In this document: one piece after another, positions 8,150-13,919 of the stretch
How positions within the stretch are numbered: the first letter of the stretch is position 1
Layout of the letters: each line of letters opens with the position of its first letter
NCBI GenBank assembly: GCA_021775715.1
Contig: JAJFHI010000308.1
Span: 1-15,532 of the forward strand
Reading direction: 5' to 3'
DNA from: Hyphomicrobiaceae bacterium
GTDB lineage: Bacteria; Pseudomonadota; Alphaproteobacteria; Rhizobiales; Hyphomicrobiaceae
Length of the DNA: 15,532 nucleotides
Notes under the pieces: model-generated
Seen by the model: the letters and a program-made list of their open reading frames with translations, nothing else
Databases searched by the model: none
Told to the model about the DNA's origin: nothing
Position numbers and translations under genes: made by a program

Positions 8150-8681
8150 GAGTTTCCACGACGCCGAGAATAATCTAGGCGGGATGCCATTTGTGAGCCA
8201 AAAGTCCAAGCATCGATCCCGCAATTGCAGTGGCGAGCAGCACGTAGTGCGCAGGAATGCCACGGACGGTTCCAATGAGAGCAAACCCGAGACAGATCGC
8301 GATCGTCTCAGTCGCGGCGATCCCGTCAATGCATCAACCGGAAGTACCCACAGCCAAGCGCCGACGGCCACGGCATGTGTGAGCAGACGCGGCAACACAG
8401 GCAGCATGTAAGATCATCGATAAGTGAAACCAGCACTAGCGCCAGCGACCAACGTTATTCTTACGCTGTCCAATCCAGATGACAGCCACAGCCATGCGAT
8501 CAGGGCGACAGGGACAACTGCTGCACCCGTACCGGTTGGTATCGGTTTTTTGAAACGAACGCGCATTCGGCCCTTCCAGAATACTACGCGTGACCACCGT
8601 GTTGATGAAGCGGCCCAGCGTTAAACGCGTAATTACAGCGGTGCCCAAAAAAGCGCCTTTGCGTAGCAAACGCACCAACAA
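8150..8681 (-). pseudogene. Decayed WecA/MraY-type (GT4) undecaprenyl-phosphate sugar-1-phosphate transferase
   Basis: No intact frame exists here, but the minus strand carries the family motifs in order in shifting frames. Frame 1 has a first membrane helix (LGTAVITRLTLGRFI) followed by ILEGPNARSF, matching the (D/E)xPNxRSxH motif. An extra base in an A6 run (8546-8551) then moves to frame 2, KKPIPTGTGAAVV, the equivalent of the family's (R)PTPRGGG motif, and a further membrane helix (VALIAWLWL). Near 8414-8424 the LIDD motif lies in the neighbouring frame beside a TGA, then LPVLPRLLTHAVAVGAWLWV resumes. A third frame gives AHYVLLATAIAGSMLGLL and WHPA, a TAG (8175-8177), then IILGVVE, where the family has an intact I(F)LGDVGS. 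The C-terminus is lost. Such enzymes start lipid-linked glycan assembly, which fits the nearby fucose genes. The assignment rests on motif order seen by eye. Confidence 0.7.
8653..8678 (-). repeat. 26-bp inverted repeat, left copy
   Basis: Perfect match over 26 bases, in opposite orientation, to 13444-13469. The core GCGTTTGCTACGCAAAGGCG can fold on itself (TTTGC-TAC-GCAAA with flanking GCG/CGC). It lies at the 5' end of the transferase pseudogene. Sequence identity stops sharply on both sides. Confidence 0.85.
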
Positions 8682-8722
8682 TCCATATGGATTGAGTTTA
8701 CCTGATTTGCGATTGTAAAGGG

Positions 8723-9181
8723 ATGCAGAAAAGACTCCGCCCAGCCCGCACTGAGACTTTTGAACACACCATTTCAGGGTTGCTTACAAAGCGCCGTGAC
8801 ATGCTTCACGAAGCAGAACGGATACGGGATCGCCAAGCTGAGATCAGAAGCGATGTGCAGGCCTTAGACCGCACTCTTTCAGCACTTGGGTTTAAAGGCG
8901 ACATAGACGCCACCATGCCCCGTCAGAAGAGAAACGTAATCTTTGGAAGGGGTGAACTTCTCAGAGCCATACTGGATGAACTGAGAGACGCAGAAGGCCC
9001 TCTAAGAAGCCGTGAGATTGCACAGGCTCTTATTGCTGTACGTGGGGAAGATCCGAGAGATCAGAAGTACATTGCAGACCTAACACGGCGCGTGGGCAAG
9101 GCACTGAGACCACTGAGAGTTGTGGGTTCTGTCGCAACGATCAAGGATTCCAGCGGTTGCTCAATGTGGAAACTCAGTTAG
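8723..9181 (+). CDS. Conserved hypothetical protein, N-terminal coiled coil plus C-terminal winged-helix-like domain
   Basis: 152 residues. Residues about 10-58 form a long charged amphipathic helix (TFEHTISGLLTKRRDMLHEA onward), probably a coiled coil. Residues about 75-150 look like a winged helix: ELLRAILDELRDAEGPLRSR is followed by EIAQALIAV, then an YIADLTRRVGKALRPLRVVG helix-strand pair. I recognise this as a type found scattered in alphaproteobacterial accessory DNA, without known function; a DNA-binding or regulatory role is inferred. The ATG at 8723 directly abuts an AAAGGG, too close for a normal ribosome site. TTGAGT (8692-8697) followed by TGTAAA (8714-8719) would place transcription start at or next to the ATG, so a leaderless message is possible. 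It converges with the ATPase gene, their stop codons overlapping at 9178-9181. Confidence 0.75.
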   Translation: MQKRLRPARTETFEHTISGLLTKRRDMLHEAERIRDRQAEIRSDVQALDRTLSALGFKGDIDATMPRQKRNVIFGRGELLRAILDELRDAEGPLRSREIAQALIAVRGEDPRDQKYIADLTRRVGKALRPLRVVGSVATIKDSSGCSMWKLS

Positions 9182-10440
9182 CGCCTCTTTCTAGTTCGAG
9201 GTTTGGGAGTGTTGACTACACGTTTCTTGCGAGCAGGTCTCTTTTTTGCTGATGCCTGCTTCTCAAAAGACGGCATCACTCGGCACATGAATTCATGAAA
9301 CAACGGTACCGTGAAAGCGGTGTCGCCGTATGATGGGGAATATACGGTACCCTTCTTTATCAAGCTTCCGCGTATTGGTGCCAGCGACTCAACCCTCGCA
9401 CCCAGTGCATTCGCTATGTCACCAGATTTGTACGGTCCGCCGCCTAGTGACGCCATTGCACGAGCATATAGTTTTTCCTTGTCGGTAAGCTGGTCGAGCC
9501 GAAAGCGGAAAAAACTCTCATCCAAGCTTGCCGTTGCTATTGGGTGCGCAGCCTTGGCTGCAGTGATGCTGATGCTTTGCCCCTGCGCACTGTTCCAAGC
9601 GTGCTTCCCCCACTCTTGAATGAAGTAGGGATATCGAAGGGTTGCTGCCATGATCTCGGCCAATGCTGCTTTACTAATCTTTGCGCCTTCACGCTGCAGC
9701 GGTTCGACAATGGCTCTGCAAGCTTCATCGACAGGAAGCTCACCAATGCCCACGCTTTCAAATAGCCTTTCCGAATACCCTTTAGCCTCTCCCATCAGAC
9801 CAACGACTTGAGGCAGGCCACCACCCACGAGAAGCAAAGGGAGAGAATTTTGGGAAACTCGATGCATTGCCATAATGAGCGCCACAAGATCCTCGCGGCT
9901 TAGCATTTGCATCTCATCGATTATCAGTACTATGGCGGTGTTGCGCGAGGCTGCAGCTTTCCCAACGATTTCGAATACGTCCGGTAAATCATCTGCAATG
10001 TTGCCAGAATCTGCGGTCCCTACTAGCGGGTCAAAATCAAGCGCGAACTCTAGTTCACCGTGCTTCAGTCTAGCGACCTTAGTAAATGAAGCGACGCCAC
10101 GAAGTCCTGTCATTACAGCATCACCAACCTTCTTGGTGAAATCCATTTGAAGTAACATTTGACTAAAGCGAGACCCGATCTGATCGCGCAAAGATCTGTT
10201 GTCATCGGCCTCAAGCATTAGACTGCGCTGTTTTTCGTGGTCAGCGATGTTCGCGACTGTTTTTAACAGTACGGTCTTGCCAACCCCACGAAGACCAGAA
10301 AGGACAAAATTTTTCGCCGACCTACCTTGTCCGATGCGTCGCATCGCTACGGTTATGTCTTCAAGTAAAACGTCGCGACCAGCCAAGACGGGTGGTTTGC
10401 TCCCGGAGCCGGGGGAGAAGGGGTTCCTAACGGGGTCCAT
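9178..10440 (-). CDS. AAA-type ATPase (AAA_16/Orc-like) of unknown function
   Basis: 420 residues from the ATG at 10440; the frame is open to 10548, but the family N-terminus RNPFSPGSGSKPPVLAGRD begins right after this Met. Walker A GLRGVGKT (49-56), Walker B VLIIDEMQ (171-178), and a sensor-1-like strand LPLLLVGGGLPQ (200-211). A helical lid with ERLFESVGIGELPVDEA and a C-terminal winged-helix-like part (YKSGDIANALGARVESLAPI, about 340-385) follow. It ends in a lysine/arginine-rich tail likely to touch nucleic acid. The architecture is that of the COG1672-like P-loop ATPases that are common next to mobile elements and mostly uncharacterised. A GGAA sits before the start. An 18-bp inverted repeat lies just upstream. 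The gene upstream on the same strand encodes a metallopeptidase. Chaperone, partner-loading or defence roles are all possible. Confidence 0.85.
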   Translation of the reverse strand: MDPVRNPFSPGSGSKPPVLAGRDVLLEDITVAMRRIGQGRSAKNFVLSGLRGVGKTVLLKTVANIADHEKQRSLMLEADDNRSLRDQIGSRFSQMLLQMDFTKKVGDAVMTGLRGVASFTKVARLKHGELEFALDFDPLVGTADSGNIADDLPDVFEIVGKAAASRNTAIVLIIDEMQMLSREDLVALIMAMHRVSQNSLPLLLVGGGLPQVVGLMGEAKGYSERLFESVGIGELPVDEACRAIVEPLQREGAKISKAALAEIMAATLRYPYFIQEWGKHAWNSAQGQSISITAAKAAHPIATASLDESFFRFRLDQLTDKEKLYARAMASLGGGPYKSGDIANALGARVESLAPIRGSLIKKGTVYSPSYGDTAFTVPLFHEFMCRVMPSFEKQASAKKRPARKKRVVNTPKPRTRKRR

Positions 10441-10448
10441 GGGAATTC

Positions 10449-10493
10449 CAGTTATTGGTAGTTTATGTGATTTTGATAAACTACCAATAACTG
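10449..10493 (-). promoter_or_regulatory. Perfect 18-bp inverted repeat in the ATPase upstream region
   Basis: Arms CAGTTATTGGTAGTTTAT (10449-10466) and its exact complement (10476-10493) flank a 9-base spacer. The structure sits 9 bases before the ATPase ATG and 62 bases after the metallopeptidase gene. It has no T-tract, so it is not a classic terminator. On the minus strand TTGGTA and TAAACT at 16-base spacing lie inside it and could be promoter boxes, which would make it an operator. In RNA it would be a strong hairpin close to the ribosome site. Confidence 0.6.
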
Positions 10494-10554
10494 TAGTCGA
10501 CGGCGAGTCATATCGCTTGCAGATGCCAGCGCTGTGGCGCGCGATCAACGAAAT

Positions 10555-11133
10555 TTATCGAACGAATGGCTGGCAAAGACCTTCTGAGGTCTCCTGACTG
10601 AGATGTGGAGCAAACTCTGTTAGCAGTTGCGGCGTAATCCTACTGAAGTTTGGCTCTCTTTCTCTAACTCGCTTAATCACATCTGCTTCGACTTGAAGAA
10701 GTTCACACACTTGCTGTTCTGCCAGCAAATATGACGCCACGTCCGTCGTTAAACCAAGTGCGTGCCGCGAAGAAATCTGATGACTAAATACTGTCGCAAG
10801 CCCTTCTTCGATCACCTTCGCCGAGCGGTTGCCGCTTGGTGATAGGAGGTGGATAACTTCGTGGGCGAGTTGAAAAAGCGCACGCCTTGGGTTTTGACAA
10901 GCCGAAATTGTTAATTGAATTGCAACGTGCTTCCGGTCACCGGGATACCAAACTTTTGGTGTGTTGCCACAAAATTCAATTCCGATTGGTGTCCAGTCTC
11001 TATCCCGTGGTCCGTATGTGGACTCAGCTTCGTGCAAAAGTTGACCAAGTTGAGTAGTCAAAGTCCATGTGTGCCCAACCCCATTATCTAGCGCCTGACA
11101 GTGAAAGCCGTGAACCGCCACATTAGAAAACAC
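10555..11133 (-). CDS. Gluzincin-like zinc metallopeptidase (HEXXH), possibly ImmA/IrrE-related
   Basis: 192 residues, cytosolic (no signal peptide or membrane segment). The zinc site is LAHEVIHLL (H91, E92, H95), with IEEGLATVFS downstream placing a third ligand Glu at 109/110. The HEXXH plus ExxA-type pattern, on a small protein beside accessory genes, recalls ImmA/IrrE and related domestic gluzincins. Those usually cleave a partner repressor or toxin-antitoxin component, so the family link is tentative. The GTG start at 11133 is chosen because GGAAG lies 7 bases before it. It is followed on the same strand, 114 bases on, by the AAA ATPase. No obvious repressor substrate is encoded next to it; the IS remnant sits directly upstream and may have replaced one. 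Confidence 0.7.
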   Translation of the reverse strand: MFSNVAVHGFHCQALDNGVGHTWTLTTQLGQLLHEAESTYGPRDRDWTPIGIEFCGNTPKVWYPGDRKHVAIQLTISACQNPRRALFQLAHEVIHLLSPSGNRSAKVIEEGLATVFSHQISSRHALGLTTDVASYLLAEQQVCELLQVEADVIKRVREREPNFSRITPQLLTEFAPHLSQETSEGLCQPFVR

Positions 11134-11158
11134 TTTGAAACTTCCTTTTCTTAGCCAT
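11123..11158 (-). other. Possible 11-residue leader ORF overlapping the metallopeptidase start
   Basis: ATG at 11158 encodes MAKKRKFQSVF and stops (TAA) 8 bases inside the metallopeptidase gene, in another frame. An AGAGGA lies about 8 bases before the ATG. It may couple translation, be the stub of a gene cut off by the IS, or be chance. Confidence 0.25.
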
Positions 11159-11170
11159 TTTTTCCGTCCT

Positions 11171-11195
11171 CTAAGATCACAATCTGTGATCTTAG
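11171..11195. promoter_or_regulatory. Perfect 11-bp dyad at the transposase 3' end
   Basis: CTAAGATCACA (11171-11181), spacer ATC, and the exact complement (11185-11195). It covers the transposase stop codon and lies 38 bases before the metallopeptidase GTG. There is no T-tract on either strand. It could be an operator for the metallopeptidase gene or part of the IS end. Confidence 0.5.
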
Positions 11196-12170
11196 GATGC
11201 GTTATGCTCTGCCCGCTGCCAATAGCCTTTCCACAGTCTTGATACTGGAGCCGCTAGGCCAAGCCCGATAATGCGCTTGGCTAGTGCACCATTGTCTTTG
11301 GCGCGATGGTCTTCCAAAAACGCCGCGTGTCTTGCATATGCTCCTAGATGCTGCGGTGATACATGATGGTGTTGACCGGCAACCATCAATCGCAACCGTG
11401 AAAAGAAGCTCTCAGCTTGGTTTGTATTCTTGCCGTTGTCCGAATACGCAAGGCTGTGATTGATCCGCTTTGTTGGATAGCGGGTTGCGAGAACATCCCA
11501 GTGGCCTGCTTCGTCGGCATGAACTTCTGTGCCGGGGATCACTGTTTTAAAGATGATATCTACGCCATCGGATTCGTGATCCACAACCGTTGTCAGGGTC
11601 CGGCCACGGCGTTGGCGCATGACAACAACAGAGCGGCGCTTGCCTGTCTGGTGTTCCTTTAAGCGGCGGTCTTTGCGGTCTTCAACGCGGTTTTCAGGTT
11701 TTACAGAACCACCAAACCAAGCACCATCAACCTCAACAATTCCAAACAGCTTTTCACTGGCTGTTTCAGATGACATCGCCTCACGGATTTTGTGTGAGAG
11801 TACCCATGCCGTTTTGTGCTGCACATCAAGGTCACGCGACAACTGCATTGCCGACACGCCTTTGGCTGCGTTCGAGATGATCGCAATCGCTGCAAGAATG
11901 TCGGTGAAGGAAAGCTTGCGTGACGCGAATAGTACCCGACGTTACCGAAAACTGATGGTGACATGCCTTGCACTTAAACTTGCGGCGCGTTGTGATCTTG
12001 TAAGGATCAACACCACCACACCTTGGGCACACAGCCTCGCCCTTGGTTTCTGGCCAACGAAGCTCGCAAAACCACGCATAGGCTTTGTCCTCTCCCATAC
12101 TGAAGACGCGCTTCAGGGAGAGAGTCCTTGCCTTTGCTGTGAGTTTGAAGTTTGTTGCCATGACCATCAT
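11192..12170 (-). pseudogene. IS1595-family (ISXO2-like) transposase, frameshifted
   Basis: The N-terminal part (12170 to about 11932) reads through the family's zinc ribbon, CPRCGG and CKACHHQFSVTSGTI. The next family block, ASRKLSFTDILAAIAI, continues in another frame from about 11930, then SAMQLSRDLDVQHKTAW and the DDE-type core: VEVDGAWFGG (first Asp), EVHADEAGHWD (second Asp), TNQAESFFSRLRLMVAGQHH (conserved Glu). Two bases are missing, or one is extra, near 11925-11931 between GTI and ASRKL. No slippery heptamer is seen there, so programmed frameshifting is unlikely and the gene is probably dead, unless the indel is a sequencing error. The catalytic half is otherwise intact and ends normally at TAA 11192-11194. 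Confidence 0.85.
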
Positions 12171-12186
12171 ATGTGGGGGTGTTAGA

Positions 12187-12248
12187 CCTCATATATGATG
12201 TCTTGATTCCTCATTGTCAAGGGTGTATATCCTCATTAATGAGGATAT
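12187..12248 (+). promoter_or_regulatory. Array of three operator-like sites at 22-bp pitch over the DUF6471 promoter
   Basis: CCTCAT recurs at 12187, 12209 and 12231, exactly 22 bases apart. The outer two are palindromic (CCTCATATATGATG and CCTCATTAATGAGG), the middle one degenerate (CCTCATTGTCAAGG). The third sits inside a perfect 22-base palindrome (12227-12248, half-site ATATCCTCATT). It overlaps the proposed -10 and ends three bases before the ribosome site GGAG. This looks like an autoregulated control region. Confidence 0.65.
12203..12231 (+). promoter_or_regulatory. Likely promoter of the DUF6471 gene
   Basis: TTGATT (12203-12208), 17-base spacer, TATATC (12226-12231), with a TG just before the -10. 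The ATG is 31 bases further on. Operator-like sites overlap the -10 and flank the -35. Confidence 0.5.
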
Positions 12249-12261
12249 TTTGGAGATCGCC

Positions 12262-12522
12262 ATGCCTGGAGCCCCGCCAAAGGCCGAAAAACGCAAAGAA
12301 AACCCGGTCAACGTCGAATACGAGACCAAGGTCAAAAACCTTCTGAAGGGGGAGCTAAAGCGGCGAGGTGTCACCTACGCCAAGCTGGCACAGCTTCTGA
12401 CAGAAATAGGGGTTGTAGAAACCGAAAAGAACCTGAACAACAAGATCGCAAGGGGCGGGTTTTCAGCGGCGTTTATGGTGCAATGTCTAGAAGCGATTGG
12501 TTGCAAAGAGCTGCGTATATAA
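12262..12522 (+). CDS. DUF6471 domain protein, small HTH-like putative regulator
   Basis: 86 residues from the ATG at 12262, which has GGAG six bases upstream; a TTG at 12214 would run translation through the promoter and operators and is rejected. Nearly the whole protein is the DUF6471 domain: KVKNLLKGELKRRGVTYAKL, then LTEIGV, NLNNKIARGGFSAAFMVQCL and EAIGC. The helical pattern resembles a Cro/C1-type helix-turn-helix in which TYAKLAQLL and the NNKIARG turn would be the DNA-contacting part. A DNA-binding, autoregulatory role is inferred from that and from the operator array before it. It overlaps the next gene by 40 bases, so the pair is likely co-translated. Confidence 0.85.
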   Translation: MPGAPPKAEKRKENPVNVEYETKVKNLLKGELKRRGVTYAKLAQLLTEIGVVETEKNLNNKIARGGFSAAFMVQCLEAIGCKELRI

Positions 12523-13367
12523 GTCTTGCTTTGTGGTGCGTGCAGTTAGGCGGGTTATTACATGCCATTTACACACGCAGTGAACCCCCAAGCATGAACA
12601 GGTACTGTAAGGATCATAAACACCCCACCGCATCTCATAAAAATGGATTGCCTTCTTCCGATTTGGGGATTGAACACGCTCGCAAGGATCAGATAAACAG
12701 CGCTGAACCCACCGACCACAAAGAATATGATCTTTGCCAACAATGGCGCATGGCCGAGGCTGCGCAGCAAGCCGTTAGAGCAGCGTACCTGCAAACCATG
12801 ATAGGATGGCTCGGTCTCGGCGGACTGATTGCTACTGTCATCTACGCGGCGAAAGCAGCCTTCGGCGCAGTCGATGCCGCCAGTTCAGCTGCAAAATCTG
12901 TCGAAGACACTGTCCGAATTGAGCAGCCAATTGTTCTCATCCACAAAATTCATCCTGGCGAATATGGTGCGCCCACCGTTCCAATCGAATTCTGTATTTC
13001 CAACTTCGGAAAGTCTCCCGCCATCCTTATTGAAGTTTTCGCGCGTTCGTACCTGCATGACGAATTGCCACCGCACCCTCCGGAAGTTCCGGAAGATCTG
13101 AAGCCGTTGGCTGAGCGAGTCCAAGGGCGAGTATTGGAGCCGGGAAAACCGATGACCCAACGTGCCCTCTCCGTGCCCAGAGAAGACGATTTTCAGGAGT
13201 TCACGTCTGGGCAGACGAAGAAGAGGTACCTGTTTGGCCACGTCATATATGAAGACATCTTTGGCCAGAAGCGAAAGACTGGATTTGGATTCCAGCTTCT
13301 GGGTGCTTACGTCGCCGTTAGTCGAGTGGGTGGCAAAACCTTCAACTACGACATTGAAATAAAATAG
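12483..13367 (+). CDS. Hypothetical two-helix membrane protein
   Basis: 294 residues. An N-terminal hydrophobic helix (about 11-30), a polar stretch with a cysteine- and histidine-bearing loop (CKDHKHPTASHKN), the block LCQQWRMAEAAQQAVRAAYL (about 84-103), a second helix (about 105-125, MIGWLGLGGLIATVIYAAKA), and a soluble beta-rich C-terminal domain of about 160 residues. I know similar uncharacterised alphaproteobacterial proteins with a WRMAEAA-helix arrangement; no function is known to me. The ATG at 12483 is used because it keeps the first helix, although it overlaps the DUF6471 gene by 40 bases and has no clear ribosome site. ATG 12594 is an alternative without that helix. Translational coupling to the DUF6471 gene is likely. 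Confidence 0.65.
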   Translation: MSRSDWLQRAAYISLALWCVQLGGLLHAIYTRSEPPSMNRYCKDHKHPTASHKNGLPSSDLGIEHARKDQINSAEPTDHKEYDLCQQWRMAEAAQQAVRAAYLQTMIGWLGLGGLIATVIYAAKAAFGAVDAASSAAKSVEDTVRIEQPIVLIHKIHPGEYGAPTVPIEFCISNFGKSPAILIEVFARSYLHDELPPHPPEVPEDLKPLAERVQGRVLEPGKPMTQRALSVPREDDFQEFTSGQTKKRYLFGHVIYEDIFGQKRKTGFGFQLLGAYVAVSRVGGKTFNYDIEIK

Positions 13368-13443
13368 TGATCCCAACAAAATAACAATATGCACGACATC
13401 CTTTCCTCGCCCTGCATAACAAATTCATCAAGCGCTTAGTGGC

Positions 13444-13469
13444 TTGGTGCGTTTGCTACGCAAAGGCGC
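13444..13469 (+). repeat. 26-bp inverted repeat, right copy
   Basis: Perfect inverted match to 8653-8678, with the self-complementary core TTTGC-TAC-GCAAA. Here the repeat is further nested between AGCGCTT (13431-13437) and AAGCGCT (about 13480-13486), which could extend a hairpin. Confidence 0.85.
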
Positions 13470-13804
13470 AAAAAAGCGAAAAGCGCTATCAGCACATCAA
13501 GGCCCTTCGTCCACACCATCCGTCCAACGAAACGGATACGAACAGGCGGCGGCGCCGGTAATCAAAGCCTCATACCCGAACTGAAATCACGCGACCCCAG
13601 CCCAAATCCTATCGTCGACCTACACGACATTGACGAATTGCGCGGCATCAGCGCAAACCAGGCTAGCGGGACAGCCTTAGAAACGCTATCTGCGATGCCT
13701 TGAGCGCCTTTGACATCGAGAGAAACGAATTACCCTTGCGCCCCCACGCAATTTGGAAAAAACTGTAGCACGGCAAAAAAAACTGAAATAACCAGCTACC
13801 ATTC

Positions 13805-13838
13805 AAAAAAAACAAAAAAAATCCGCTAACAACGCGGA
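13805..13838 (-). terminator. Terminator-like hairpin and T-tract on the minus strand
   Basis: On the minus strand TCCGC-(7 nt)-GCGGA (13838-13822) is followed by eight T, a G and eight more T. The stem is short but GC-rich. No minus-strand gene ends here, so it may end an antisense or small transcript, or be chance in an A-rich tract. Confidence 0.35.
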
Positions 13839-13847
13839 CAAAACAAC

Positions 13848-13919
13848 ATGAGCAAGAAATCAATGATCAAATGCTTCCTCTCAATAGACGACATTCAATA
13901 CCTTGCGCATGACGTCTGA
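13848..13919 (+). other. Possible 23-residue ORF overlapping the MFS start
   Basis: ATG at 13848 opens a 23-codon frame (MSKKSMIKCFLSIDDIQY at its start) whose TGA lies 8 bases inside the MFS gene, in another frame. The MFS ATG itself has no ribosome site, so coupling through this small frame is conceivable. The ribosome site of the small ORF is weak. Confidence 0.25.

Larger units (their letters stand above)
11171..12186 (-). mobile_element. IS1595-family insertion sequence remnant, ends unresolved
   Basis: The transposase gene identifies the family. Bounds are placed at the dyad at the 3' side and just before the CCTCAT array at the 5' side. I could not find convincing terminal inverted repeats or an 8-bp target duplication, so both ends are approximate. 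Confidence 0.45.
13368..13908. other. Mostly non-coding stretch after the island
   Basis: No convincing gene in about 540 bases. A stop-free plus-strand run of roughly 85 codons (about 13438-13701, reading SRPFVHTIRPTKRIRTGGGA in its middle) lacks a start codon and family likeness and may be a gene remnant. It holds the right copy of the 26-bp repeat, a minus-strand terminator-like hairpin, A-rich tracts and a small ORF before the MFS gene. Confidence 0.5.

Noticed and set aside
8653..8678. Possible tRNA 3' end (CACCA) in the repeat
   Set aside because: No T-arm, anticodon arm or acceptor stem can be formed around it.
8653..8678. Integron attC or chromosomal dif site
   Set aside because: The conserved attC core (GTTRRRY/RYYYAAC) and the dif consensus are absent.
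8436..8681. Intact 81-residue protein on the minus strand
   Set aside because: Only its N-terminal half matches the transferase family; the rest is an out-of-frame tail of the pseudogene.
9311..9619. 102-codon plus-strand frame inside the ATPase gene
   Set aside because: Shadow of the ATPase coding sequence, with no ribosome site or recognisable domain.
10555..11133. ImmA/IrrE with its cognate Xre repressor (classic toxin-antitoxin or ICE control pair)
   Set aside because: No Xre-type HTH gene is adjacent on the same strand; the DUF6471 gene is across the IS and divergent.
11832..12170. Stand-alone 112-residue zinc-ribbon protein
   Set aside because: It is the N-terminal part of the frameshifted transposase; residues after SGTI are out-of-frame sequence.
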